This document shows positions 24,101 to 35,272 of a DNA stretch of 64,000 nucleotides, piece by piece. The number at the start of each line of letters is the position of its first letter. The first letter of the stretch is position 1. Below the pieces are notes generated by a model, which was given only the letters and a program-made list of their open reading frames with translations, was not told the DNA's origin and did not search any database. The position numbers were made by a program, and so were the translations under genes. Source of the stretch: Eudorina sp. 2006-703-Eu-15. Taxonomy: Eukaryota > Chlorophyta > Chlorophyceae > Chlamydomonadales > Volvocaceae. The stretch spans positions 2,501 through 66,500 of the forward strand of contig BDSI01000191.1 in NCBI GenBank assembly GCA_003117195.1. The letters run 5' to 3'.

Positions 24101-25643
24101 GACCGCCACCGCGCGGCCGGCGGCGGCCGTCGCCGCGCAGCCGCCGGCGCCCATCCAGCCCGCGGTGGAGACCAAGGGCAAGATCGGCATCCTGATTGAG
24201 ACCAACTATGTGGAGGACGAGATCCGGTACTACGTGGAGGTCCTCACCAGCAAGGGCTACCAGGTACGTACGGCATGTTGGCATGTATGCTTGCAGTACA
24301 TAGCATATCGATGTACACCTGCTGCACATTCCGCGTTTCCCCTGTGCACGCGCACTATTGCCCGTCGGTTTTACCCCGCCCCCCTATCCTCCGTCCCCCC
24401 CGCCCCCCCCCCAACACACACACACCGCCGCCCGCAGGTGGAGTTCATTTCCAACCTCAAGCAGTGGGGCCTCACGCAGAACACCTTTTACGGCAACGAC
24501 TACCGCTCCCCCATCGTGGTCTCGTCGGACTTCCAGAAGTACATCCAGGCGCCGCAGCTGCTGCACGAGGAGGGCTTCAAGGTGGGTTCCAAGGATATAT
24601 GGAAGCGCAGTGCCTGATGAGAAGCCGTGCTGTCGCTCGGCCAGAGGTACCGTGCGACGCCAGGGCGGGGTAGGTCCCACCTGCTGGTGCCGTGTTGGGG
24701 CTCTGGCCGACCAGCAGACACGGCAAGCAGACAGACAGACTAGCACGTCTACTACATCGTGCTACAGTATTACAGTACAACGGTTACCTTACTTCCTGTT
24801 TGGTGCGAAGGTAGGCAGCGCGGTGTCAGCCTCGCTCCCTCGCCCCCACCTAGCTACTATACCCGCTCGGCTGCTGTCCTAACCTCGTCGCATGCCCGTG
24901 CCCCTATCGCTCCGGTACCGGATGTGTGCGCGCAGGGGTTCATCCTGTCTGCGGGTTACGCGATGGACCGCCTGCGCTACGACCCCGACCGCAGCCCGGG
25001 CCAGCCCAACAACTCTTTCGCGGTGCAGTTCCTCAAGGTCATCGACGCCGACAGCAGCTTCGTCGTCGGCGGCGTGTGCCACAGCATCTGGCTCTTCTGC
25101 GCCTACCCCAGCCTCCTCAAGGTGCGTTTGCGCGGGAGCCAATTACCTGGTGGCGCATCTGTCAAGCAACGACCCGGCGGGTCGATGTCGGGATCTATGC
25201 ATCTATCTACCTGTACACGCACATGCGGCGGAGGGCGAAAGATGTGCCGCTCCCCCTAGCTTGTTGCTGATGACCTCTGCCCTGTGTGTACCCACCCAGC
25301 ACGCATGTCCTTAGATAGTCCCTCGCTTACATACAGTCCCCGACCATAATCCTCGACTGCTGTCGACTCGACCCACCCCAACCCCAACCCCAACCCCAAA
25401 CACAACACAACACAGGACCGCGAGGTGACCTGCGCCCCCAACGTGGTGGACGACGTGCTCAACGCGGGCGCCAAGGTCATGTACGCGCAGGGCGGCGGCG
25501 GCCTGGCCACCGCGCACATCGACGGCAGCAAGGCGGGCAGCCAGCGCGCGGCGCTGGTGACCGGCACCAGCTTGTCGCACGTGGGGTCCTCCTTCATCAC
25601 CCTGTTCGTGAAGAAGCTGGGGGAGCTGGCGGCGAAGAAGTAA
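18118..25643 (+). CDS. AGE-like (alpha/alpha)6-barrel epimerase fused to PfpI/DJ-1 domain
   Basis: Sixteen exons with matching phases: 18118-18201, 18450-18803, 19206-19389, 19713-19990, 20251-20458, 20745-20880, 21160-21313, 21624-21836, 22198-22313, 22490-22616, 22905-23141, 23369-23488, 24075-24263, 24438-24581, 24936-25121 and 25416-25643. They encode 985 aa with no signal peptide. Residues ~29-150 are an unrecognised N-terminal part. Residues ~170-660 resemble the N-acylglucosamine 2-epimerase/cellobiose-epimerase barrel (repeated helix pairs, GHNLKIVWNLHR with His502, GYHTHENAF). Residues ~660-745 look beta-rich. Residues ~770-985 are a class-I-glutaminase-like PfpI/DJ-1 domain (GILIETNYVEDEI; nucleophile elbow GGVCHSIW with Cys896-His897; NAGAKVMY; LVTGTS). 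The substrate is unknown. In this superfamily the first domain isomerises sugars, and the second would act as glyoxalase, deglycase, hydratase or protease. The standard epimerase motif GHxxE reads GHNLK here, so activity is uncertain. Confidence 0.88.
20019..20060 (-). repeat. GGACCCC-(TTCA)n repeat terminus in epimerase-fusion intron
   Basis: ttggggtccgctgtaacgtt followed by five (cattc)-type units is the inverse of the (TGAA)nCGTTACAGCGGACCCC terminus found at 3586 and 59873. It lies in the intron after exon 19713-19990 and is followed by a partial R2 copy at 20108-20168. Confidence 0.6.
20108..20168 (+). repeat. Dispersed repeat family R2, partial copy
   Basis: gggcccgatctgggcccgcc and ggtcgggactcgggcccacc match the distal half of R2 at 8774-8892. 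It is intronic, in the epimerase-fusion gene, directly downstream of the 20019-20060 terminus. The two together may be opposite ends of one inserted element. Confidence 0.5.
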
Positions 25644-28344
25644 ATCAACAAATCGATGGAGCGATGATTTGCATGGCGCGAGGTCTTGCTTTGTTGTTTT
25701 TATTTTTGATACCGCATGTATGTATGCATGGGGGCGTTCCGACGGTCGGCTGTTGTATAGCGGCCGCGCACCCGCTTGTGAACCCTGGTGACTGGCATGG
25801 TTCGGTTCGGTCCGTGATGTCCGTGATGTGATCGGTGAAGCTGATAGATGCTACCCAGGACCGGCGGCTTTCGCCCACGGGTGGATGGGCAGCAGCATCC
25901 TCTGGCCACGGACGAATACTCGATGTGCATGCATGTCCGTACGGTATTGTACGGCATCAATGATCACACATTTGCAGGCCTGCGAAGACTCTGATTTTTT
26001 GCGTGTGCGTGCGTGGCTGGTTCGTAATGGCAGAGGCGCACATGCACAGCGAATCGCGTGCAACAGAGCGCCGTGAGTGTGGTGGGTGGAGAGGCGCACG
26101 GTAATTTTTACAGCATGGCATGCACATTTAAAGCAATAGTGGTGCCGGCGGCGGGGCATTCGTTCGCTTAGGGCACGGGAAAAAGCGTGTTGGCTTGTTG
26201 GTTGGTTGGTTGGTATTCGGACGATATATATACCGCGCCGAGGGCGGGCGGGCGCGTACATGAATGCATGTACGGCCGTACTACATACCAGTACATAAAA
26301 CTAATGTTCGGTCGAGGCGTGCGTCTTGTTTGCGCTAGGGTTGCACTCATGTACAACGATGTTCTATTATTATGAAGGATTTTATAGCGAACCTTGCGGG
26401 TCAACGGTAATGTCCCATATTCGTATGTGTGTATGGCTAGGGCGCGCAAGTCCCGAGTTGGACGTCTTCGTTCGATCACGCAGGGCGGCGGGGTGATGAA
26501 CGGCACACACGGTTCGTGCCCGTTGGTGCCCCTTCCTTGAATGTCGTTGTTCCTGATCAGATGCGGTCGAGGCGGTTGTTGTTGTTAAGTTCGCGGGCTG
26601 CTGCGAGGCAGGCACGGAGCTAGGTCCCCACCGCTGATAGATGAGACGGACGACTATTGTAAGACACCTTGTCATGGAAGCTCGCTCGCCCCCATCAGTC
26701 CACCCGTGTTACGTGGTCACGTGGAGAGAGTGGAAGAGAGTGGAACCCCACCCGTCGGATCACCGTATTTGGGAAATTGCGACCCCCTGACGCATGGGCG
26801 GGGCGGGGCGCGGTGCATCGCCGGGTGGCGTGCATGGATTGGTGGCCGGATCTCATCGCTGTGTGTGTGTGTGTGTGATCTATCGTCGCTGTGTGTGTGC
26901 GGTCCCGGTGGTAAGCCTTGCAGGGTAGGAACGGGTCGGTAGTGTCCGCCTGCCCATCACGGTGGTAGAACGTAGAAGTGAGGGTTTGCACCCTCGTAGA
27001 AGTAAGGGTTTGCGCCCAAGTCGGCTGCATTCCTCGTCATCACGTGCATACATGACATGTTGGATCCAGGGTGCCAGAAAGCCACAGAAAGCCTGACCGA
27101 GGTATAGTGACGATGATTGAGGTCACTCTCATTAACGTAAAAAGCTAATAGATTGACACGTCGTACCTCGATCACAATTGCAACGCTTGGCCCAGCATGG
27201 GTAAGAGTAAAGACGAGCGAGCCGCGTAATGAGCCCTAGAATGCCCGGAAGCCATCTTGCGCCCGAATCCGGCTGTGACCCAGATCGCGGGTGATGTCAC
27301 AAGGTTCGGCGAAGGCGAAAGTGTCCCTCGCGTCGCAGCGCTTTGCATGAGAGCTTACAGGCACACGCATGTGTCGCCTTTGCTTCCCCCCCCCCCGCCT
27401 TCCGCAGGTGGGCGCCGTTGATCGCTCGGGCTCCGTATGTACAACGACATCTGCCCGCGGGCATCCCCACACCCGTCCCCGTCCCCACACGCACTCACAT
27501 CTACAGCTGACTAGCGGTCATCAAACCCTTAAGAGCCGTACGTCAAGTCCCATAACAGCTCCCATCCCGTAATGGCCACATGTCGGTGTCATGGCAGGCT
27601 GGCTGGCCAGCAAGTCGTCCCACGCAAACGGCTGCTGCTGGCAGACACGGACGCAACCAGCGGCCGTTCGTCAGGTACGGTACGTGCACACCTCATGACC
27701 CCAACCACGTCAGTACCGAGTACATGCTTTGCTTCTGTGCGAATGGCATCCATCGCCACCACCACCACCACCAACACCACCATGCCCGGCAGCATGGCCC
27801 GGCAGCATGGCCCGGCACACGCACCCAGCGGCAGGTGCCCTGTCAGTTCACCCGGAACTCCCCTGCTGTGTATATGCGGGATTCCCACAGCACTTATCCC
27901 ATGCCCAGCCGCACCACCCCCCCTCGTGACATGTATGCACATCCACCATACATATAAACACACGGGGGCCTGGGAGGGAGGGGTAAAGCGAGGCAAAACA
28001 CAGCGCGGCGCCATTCCACCGGGTGGGCGGTGTTGGAGGTACACCGCCCATCAGGCGCCGTCAGACCCAGACAAATAGGTCCACGCTCTGACCCCGCCGG
28101 GTGCCTGCCTCACCTCACCCCACCTTCGGCCAGTGAAGTGCCAGATGCCGTTGATGGATGGATGGATGGATGGATAGCATGTACCTCCCAACGCAGCGCC
28201 TCAACACATCCCCGCGCCAAGAAAACAACATCGAGATCGCGAACGGCGGAAGTTCCTAAATCCGGGCCCCAGGAAGAGGTCCGTCTACCGTCGGGCAGGC
28301 GCCTTCAGCCGCCAGGCAGGCAGGCCGCCAGGCAGGCAGCTGCT
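25644..28344. other. Convergent intergenic region, nothing recognised
   Basis: It separates the plus-strand epimerase-fusion stop from the minus-strand purH stop, so both 3' ends face each other. It contains microsatellites ((GT)n near 26860, (GATG)n near 28155) and a terminus-like sequence at 26370-26405 (attttatagcgaaccttgcg). I see no exon with a family signature. Confidence 0.5.
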
Positions 28345-31300
28345 TCAGTGGCGGAAGTGGCGCACGCCCGTGGTCAAGAGTACGACGCCGTACTTGTTGC
28401 AGCAGTCAACGGCGTCCTGGTCCCGGAGCGAGCCGCCCGGGTGCACGATGGCGGACACGCCCGCCTTGCACGCGATCTCCACGCTGTCGCCCCAGGAGAA
28501 GGGGAAGAAGGCGTCCGAGGCCAGGACCGAGCCCTGGGGGGCAGAGGAGGGAGGCGGGGGGGTGGGGGCGTGAGGGGAGGGGAGGGGAGGGCGGGGGGGA
28601 GAGAGTTCAGGAGGGGAGGACGAATTGGCGCCAGCACGACACGGCGGGGGTGACACGCCTTCCCAGCACACGACACGGCTGCAGCACGATACACATCGCC
28701 ACTCGCTCTCTTCCAGGCGTCGGTGGCGCCTGGGTAGGCGGTAACCGGTCCACGCAGCAGTCCGCAGTCCTGAGGTACTGCTCTCCCCCGCGGGTGGCCA
28801 TTCCGGTGTTCCTCCCCCCTCCTCACGGACCCCCCCCCTCCCAGTCCCTCCAGTCAGCCCCTGCCCCGTGCCCCCCGCCCCCGCGGCCCCCCCTGGCCCA
28901 CCTGCACCTCCCCGGCCGCCTTCTCCAGCGCTATCCGCACCGAGTTGACCCGGTTGGGCTGTCCGGAGCCCATGCCCAGCAGCCGCCCGTCCTTGGCGAT
29001 GGTGATGGCGTTGGACTTGACGTGCTTCACAGCCCTGGGTAGCCGCAAGCGGGGCAGCCGCAAGAGGGGAGCGGGGCAAGGGTTGGTAATGGTAGCACAA
29101 GCGCACGTGGGGCCGCACCCGGGGCTGGGTCCCCCTCCACCTACCCTCGGAACAGGTGGGGCGGCGTTACCGGGGTCGCCGATGAGGTCATCTCTATATC
29201 TCTCTCCCCCGCCCGGTCGCTATCCCTCTCTCCCTGGGTCGGCGGCCGTGCCTCGGGGCTGTCTCGGGGCTGTCTCGGGGCTGTCTCGGGGGCTGTCTCG
29301 GGGGCTGTCTCGGGGGCTGTGTGGGGCAAAGTCGGCCGTCTTCTGCCAACACGTGCGGCCCCATACCCCAGGACCCGTTACCCCTGACCCTAAACCCCCG
29401 CTCAGCCCCGGCTCAGCCCCAGCCCCCTCACCCCCCTCGCCACCCCCCCCCTCGCCGCTGCTGCTTCCTCACCGCCAGGCGAACTTGAGGTCCTCCAGCT
29501 GCTGGGCGGTGGGCTGCGCCTGCGAGACGCACGTGAAGGTGATCGCCTCCGGCGCCAGCGAGTCGGCGTCCTGCACCAGCCACCCGCCCGCCACCTGGCG
29601 CAGCGAGGTGCCCGAGGGGGCGCGCGGCTTGGCCTCCAGGATGCGCAGGTTCTTGGACTTGCCCTTGAGCACCTCCAGGCCCTCGGGGGTGTAGCCGGGG
29701 GCGATCACGATCTCGTAGAACATGCGCGTCTCGTTGTCCTGAGGGGACCTGGGGAAGGGCCGGGAGGGCGGGAGGGCGGGGCCGAATGGTGGATGGGGGG
29801 GCGGGGGCGGAGGCCAGTTCGGGCCCACCTAGGGGTCAGGTCCCCTCGGAGGGGGCAGGGGCGGGGAGGGGCGGATGGATGGATGGATGGGTGGACTGAT
29901 GGACGACCCGGAGCGCGGTGACAGGGGCCGGGGGTATAGGACATTGGTAGACAGGGGCCGGGGGTAGAGGACATTGGGTGACAGGGGCCGGGGGTATAGG
30001 ACATTGGGTGACAGGGGCCGGGGGTATAGGACATTGGGTGACAGGGGCCGGGGGTATAGGACATTGGGTGACAGGGGCCGGGGGTATAGGACATTGGGTG
30101 ACAGGGGCCGGGGGTATAGGACATTGGGTGACAGGGGCCGGGGTGGACAACCACCGGAGGTCGCTGTGTCCGTCCCTCGTGTCTGTCCCGAGTTGGGTTC
30201 CGCGGTTCACGTGGGGGGGACCGGGGGGACCCGCCAGGCACCTCCGGGGGCACCATACGCCACGATTCCTCCCCTCCCTCCACCTCACCACCTCCCCTCC
30301 CCCCACCACACGCATTCCCCCCGGAGAGCGCCCCTCCCCCCCCCCCCACACACCTGAACTCGCGGATCTCCCGCGCCAGGTCGGCGTCCACGGGCCGGTT
30401 GAAGGCCACGATGCCGCCGAACGCCGAGATGGGGTCGGCCCGCACCGCCAGGCGGTAGGCCTCCCGCAGGTCGGTGCGCGTGGCGATGCCACAGGGGTTG
30501 GTGTGCTTCACGATGACGCAGGTGGGCTCCGTGTAGTCGCAGCAGCACTGGTAGGCGGCGTCCGCGTCCTGAGCGGCGCCAGGGAGGGACGGGGGAGGGA
30601 CGGCGGGTGTACAGGAAATTGGTAGACATATTCAAAAAGGGGGACAGGGAAGGGGGAGGGGAAGGGAGGGGAGACGGGAGAAAACCCTTAAGAGTGAGCG
30701 CGGCGCACCCAGAGAAACCCCGCCACAACGGCCGACCACGTATGTATGCCTCCTGGCTGGTCCACTTCTTTTCCGGCTGGCTGGTCCTCAAGATCAGCCG
30801 CCTGCCCTCCGCCGCCCGCATTGCACTGCGGTGCCAGGCAACCCTGCACCCGGGCGGCCGAGCCAATCCCCAGTCCCCCGTCCCCGGAGGCGCAATCGTG
30901 CGTGGCGTGTGTTACGCACCCCACGCACCCAAACACACCCACCCTCCTCCTCCTGACACCCAGCCCTCTTCCCCCCAGCTCACCAGGTAGTTGTTGTACG
31001 ACATCTCCTTGCCCCAGTGTACGACACTGGTGGCAACTCCGCCCGCGCTCGCCTCACGCAGCGATGAGTCCGTGTAGAAGGCGGCGGCCTTCGGTGGGGG
31101 TTGGGGGGGCGGTGGGGGGGAGTCCGGAGTGTTGAGGAGTGGGAGGCGGGGCGTAGGACATTGGTAGACACATTCATACTGCGCTGCTGCCAGCGCAAAG
31201 GTGCGGTGAAGAATCAACTGTACCAGGATCTCCATCCATGCGACTCATGGGAGGGGATGGGGGGTATAGAACATTAGTGGACATCATCAAACTGCGCCGC

Positions 31301-34300
31301 TGGGGAAGGGGGGGGGTATCTAGTGCGACCAGCTGACACGGGTGGGGAAGCTGACTGCACGTAGATCCGAGAGGAGCGTGTGGCCCCACGGCCCGATGAG
31401 GGAGAGCCACCTCTTGAGCGCTGCATGACCGCTACGTGTGGTGCGCCACCCGCCTCGGCGTTCATCGTTGAATGTCGGCCACCGCCCCACTGCTTCCGAC
31501 CGCCCGGGACCAGCCATTCGCGGAGCCCCTGCCCCTCCCCTCCCCTCCCCTGTCCCCTCCCCTCCTCCGGCCAACGGACAGGCAGCCCTCGTTGCACTCG
31601 ACCGATCCCTCCCCGGCCCCCGACCGGCCCCCGACCGGCCCCCACCGGCCCCCGACCGGCTGCACTCCACCCATGCCTACCCACACCCATGCCTACCCCT
31701 CCCCTCCCCTCCCCTCCCCTCCCCTGGGGAGCGGTGCACCCTAGCCCCCCCATCTCACGTCCGCCTCTCCGGGCCCCCCCCCCGCACATCACCCTCGACA
31801 TCGCCGCCACACTGCCGGACACCTCTCGCTGGGCTCGGTGCAGCCGTCGGGACTGTGGGAGCCAATTGCCCCTGTCAGATCCGCTGCTGCTGCCGCTGTG
31901 TACGTCCCCCCCCCACCCCACCCGCACCCCACCCCCCACCCCACCCCACCCCACCCCACCCGCACCCCACCCCCCAACCCCCCCCCACCCCACCCCCCAC
32001 CCGCACCCCCCCCCCAACCCCCACCCCACCCCACCCCACCCCACCCGCACCCCACCCCCCCCCCCACCCCCCCCACCCCACCCGCACCCCACCCCACCCC
32101 CCACCCCACCCCCCACCCCACCCCACCCCACCCCCCCACCCCCCACCCCACCCCACCCCCCCCCCACCCCCCACCCCACCCCACCCCACCCCCACCCCCA
32201 CCCCCACCGCCCCCACCTGGTGCGGGTTCTCTCCGTAGCGCAGACCCTGGGCCAGCTGCAGCGGCACCGTCATCTGAGGGGCCGGGCCGGAGCCCACCTG
32301 GCTCCACAGCCACTCCGAAACCTGGGCGTCGTACGCCGAGCAGTGCTGTCGTACATCACCGCCGCGCGTCGCAAGACCGAGACCGCAGGGGGGGACACAG
32401 GCAGCCCCCGGGGGCCGAACGCGGGCGGGCGGGGAGGGAGGGAGGGGCAGGCGTCAATCCACACCTCCTGAGCGACAGTCGCGGGGGAAACGAGCATCAT
32501 GTCACGATGAACCCGGGATGACACACCTCAACTACCCGCCCACCTCAAATTACCCGCCCACCCAAACCAAATGTGACCACCCCTCAGCCCCCCAGAAAGC
32601 TACACGGGACCTCACAGCTGCCTCTGCACCCCCCACCCACCTGTCCGCCCGTCACAGCCCACCTCTTCACCCTGTCAACCACCCGCTCTCACCCGGCCAG
32701 CCAACGCCCAACCCGCCCTCTTCCTCCTCCCCAGTCCCCACCCAACCATGCACACGCAATCCCCCATGGGCTACCTCCACTTTTCCCCTCCCCCTCCCCC
32801 CCCGGGCCCCAGCCACCCCTCCTCCCACTCCCGCCTTCCACCCTCCCCCCCCGCCCCATCCTGGTACAGTCGAGTCGTCATCGGATATTTGCTCTGGCAG
32901 CTGCGCTGTCTACCAATTGCTACACCCAACCCCCCTTCTCCCACCCCCCCTCCGCCCTCAACCCTCCCCCCTTCTCCCACCTGGAACGCCTTCCACGCCA
33001 GCTTCTTGCGGAACTCCACGAACTCGGGGGAGCCCGCCCCCAGCCGCAGCTTCTCCAGCAGCTCCGGGTAGTCGGCCGGGTCCACCACCACCGCCACGTG
33101 CGCCATGTTCTTGGCGGCCGCCCGGATCATGGCGGGGCCGCCGATGTCGATGTTCTCGACGCCCACCTCGAACGGCGGGGCCGGGTCCGACGTCACGGTC
33201 TTGCGGAAGGGGTACAGGTTCACAATCACCTGCGGGGGAGGGGTCCGGTCGAGGCAGGGGATGGGGACGGGGGCGGGTCGGGGCGGTGAGGGGAGGGGCG
33301 GTGAGGGGAGGGGCGGTGAGGGGAGGCGCGGGGGAGCAGTGAGGGTTCCGCGGGACGACGAAGCACGGGGCCAGTGCCGGCCCGGGTGAGGGCTTTTGGC
33401 TTGCGCGTGGTGCATGCGGCTGTCCATCTGAGCCACAGAGAAGATATGCGGCCACCCATCCAAGAGGGCATCAGCCGCTCTGCCGCTCTGTGTACCCCTA
33501 GGGATGAGATCTGAGGGAGTCTGCCATACATGATTTGCGTACATGATTTGCGTACCACACTGCCGCGGAGGTGCATGCAAACACACCCGACCACTGGGCC
33601 GACTGCGCGACCACTGCCCACTGCCCCTCGAGTCAAACCCAACCCACGCCGGTCGTCGGAGCGGCCCGGGGGCCAGGGGGTCGCAACCCTAGGTGCCACC
33701 CGGAGGAGACGAAGGCCCGGACGCGCCTCCACGTTGATCTCCAGTCGAACGAGCCGCCTGACGGGGGCCACACCCCACCCCCTCTGCCGGGGTGACCCCC
33801 GCGCTAGACGCAGTCCGGGGGCAGCACAAACCTCCCACCCACCCCCCAAACCCCCCACACGCAGTGACTTCTTTTCCACGGTGGCCCGTGAGTTTTCCAA
33901 TCCATACCAAGGAATGAGATCCGGTCGGGACATGATTATCCAGTCATCCACACGGCAAACCAGGCACCTGCTCGCTCCCACCACGCTGTGCCGCCCCGCC
34001 CCGAGGTGCTGTCCCAAGGGGTGACTCCGCCGGGCCAGGGGGGGCCCAGCTGACTCAGGCGAGTGGAGCTGCCCCTCCTACTGCCCCTTCTTGAGCCCCG
34101 CCCCCCCGCGATGGAGTACCCAAAACGATATGCGCGGGGAGGGTATATGAAATTGGTAGACATTTCAAACTGTGCGGGCAGGGGAGCAAGGGGGGACCCG
34201 GTTGAGGCCGGGGGGGAGGTCGTCTGGGGCGATGGGCGCCCCCGTGTGCCCCACCCGGTGGCGGGGCTCACAGCGACCCGCCACCAAGGGTGACCGCCTC

Positions 34301-35272
34301 CATCGATGTTAGGACGAGTATCCCATCCCGAATGTTTGAAGGATGCACTTGCTCGGCCCGACTGCCGGGCAGCCGCCCACCCCCATCCCCCCAGGCAGCC
34401 GCCCACCCCCATCCCCCCAGGCAGCCGCCCACCCGGGCAGCCACCCACCAGGTCAATGGTTCCGATGTTGTGCTTGGCGATGGCCGCCATGTGCTCGGGC
34501 TTGTCCCGAATGGCCAGGATGCCGCCATGCACCGCCGGGTGCAGCGTCTTGACACGGCCTGGGCGGGGGGGAGGGGGGCCGAGGGTAGATACGGAGGCAA
34601 GGAGACCAGGGGAGGGGCCGAACGCTCATTCACTCGGGGACCAGGGACGACAAGTAACCCAACCAGACTGCGATGGGAAAGGCCACCGGCAGTTTGTCAT
34701 TGATCCAAACAGGTGTGGTGGGCTAGTGTTCAATGTGGACTGCAACCGACACCGTTTGGGGTGGGGTTACCCGGCCGTGCTTCTCTGACGCAGACGAACG
34801 GCGGTATGGGCTCGAGACTCGCACCGAAAGGTTACGCGGAGGTTCATAAACGGGACAAACGTCGCAAACAATGTCAATATCATGTGTGGCGCTAAGGCAC
34901 TATCGGCTTCCCAACGACGGTGTAAGAAGGGACGCACCGTCGAGCATCTCCGGGAAGCCCGTGACATCCTCAACCTTGGCGCATGGCACGCCAGCATTCT
35001 GGATTGCAGTGGCAGTGCCTCCAGTGGAGACAATGTCGATCCCCAGCTCCGCCAAACCCTGCGGAAAGAAAGAGGTTGTGAGGTACAGCCACATCGCCGC
35101 TTGCGGTAGACGCTTCAGGCGTACCTTGACAAGCATATCCAGATTGGTCTTGTCGGAAAGAGAAATTAGGGCCCTGGGCCTCCCGGTATTGGCTGCAGTG
35201 CGAAACAGGTTTCGTTGGGGCGCGATGACGACACGACTTCTAACGTCGTCGCCTCCTACCCTGGTTTGGCAT
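28345..35272 (-). CDS. PURH: Bifunctional AICAR transformylase / IMP cyclohydrolase
   Basis: Catalyses the last two steps of de novo IMP synthesis: formyl transfer from 10-formyl-THF to AICAR, then ring closure. Minus-strand exons: 35272-35260, 35192-35125, 35058-34938, 34558-34449, 33229-32981, 32345-32217, 31088-30984, 30568-30354, 29748-29473, 29034-28902 and 28533-28345; 535 aa, as in bacterial PurH. The cyclohydrolase half shows [22 protein letters not shown] and VNLYPF. The transformylase half shows [15 protein letters not shown] (Lys286-His287), [16 protein letters not shown] and the end RHFRH. The start MPNQ is inferred from a 67-nt first intron that restores phase. It leaves no transit peptide, although plant purine synthesis is plastidial, so a further upstream exon cannot be excluded. 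The introns carry many repeats, including five or more R3 copies. Confidence 0.93.
29917..30143. repeat. 30-nt minisatellite in purH intron, about 7.5 copies
   Basis: Units start acattgggtgacaggggccg and end ggggtatagg, nearly perfect from 29941 to 30143. The first unit has acattggtagaca, identical to the R3 repeat found elsewhere in purH introns, so the array appears to have expanded from an R3 copy. It lies between exons 30568-30354 and 29748-29473. Confidence 0.9.
30607..30640 (+). repeat. Intronic repeat R3
   Basis: gtacaggaaattggtagaca followed by tattcaaaa, in the purH intron 30569-30983. It is the same family as copies at 31150, 31260, 32857 (inverted), 34138 and 41777. Confidence 0.55.
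31150..31234 (+). repeat. Intronic repeat R3, longer copy
   Basis: ggcgtaggacattggtagac then attcatactgcgctgctgcc and, at the other end, actgtaccaggatc. The inverted copy at 32857-32927 shares both ends, which defines an element of about 70-85 nt. It lies in purH intron 31089-32216. Confidence 0.6.
31260..31305 (+). repeat. Intronic repeat R3
   Basis: gggtatagaacattagtgga then catcatcaaactgcgccgctg. It lies 25 nt beyond the previous copy and in the same purH intron. Confidence 0.5.
31500..31735. repeat. C/T-rich low-complexity tract with (CCCCT)n
   Basis: Pyrimidine-rich on the plus strand, with runs of cccct and short ccggcccccgac repeats. The minus strand, in which purH is transcribed, is polypurine. 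Intronic; no gene seen. Confidence 0.7.
31903..32214. repeat. ~310-nt nearly pure C/A tract (CCCCAC)n in purH intron
   Basis: The plus strand is almost only cccca/cccac units, with a cgc interruption every ~40 nt. The purH pre-mRNA therefore carries a ~310-nt run of G-blocks ending two bases before the donor of exon 32345-32217. It is potentially G-quadruplex forming and a likely assembly or mutation hotspot. Confidence 0.9.
32857..32927 (-). repeat. Intronic repeat R3, inverted copy
   Basis: Read on the minus strand it starts gggtgtagcaattggtagac and ends gactgtaccaggatg, matching both ends of the 31150-31234 copy. It lies in purH intron 32346-32980, in the sense orientation of the gene. 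Confidence 0.55.
34138..34180 (+). repeat. Intronic repeat R3
   Basis: gagggtatatgaaattggta then gacatttcaaactgtgcg, in purH intron 33230-34448. Confidence 0.5.

Noticed and set aside
29705..30511. 268-codon minus-strand frame with a repeated [10 protein letters not shown] unit
   Set aside because: Read-through of the 30-nt minisatellite in a purH intron. It starts inside a true exon but passes a good splice donor at 30353.
31380..32471. 363-codon Pro-rich frame on the plus strand
   Set aside because: Product of the CCCCAC/CCCCT low-complexity tracts, antisense to purH and overlapping its exon 32217-32345.
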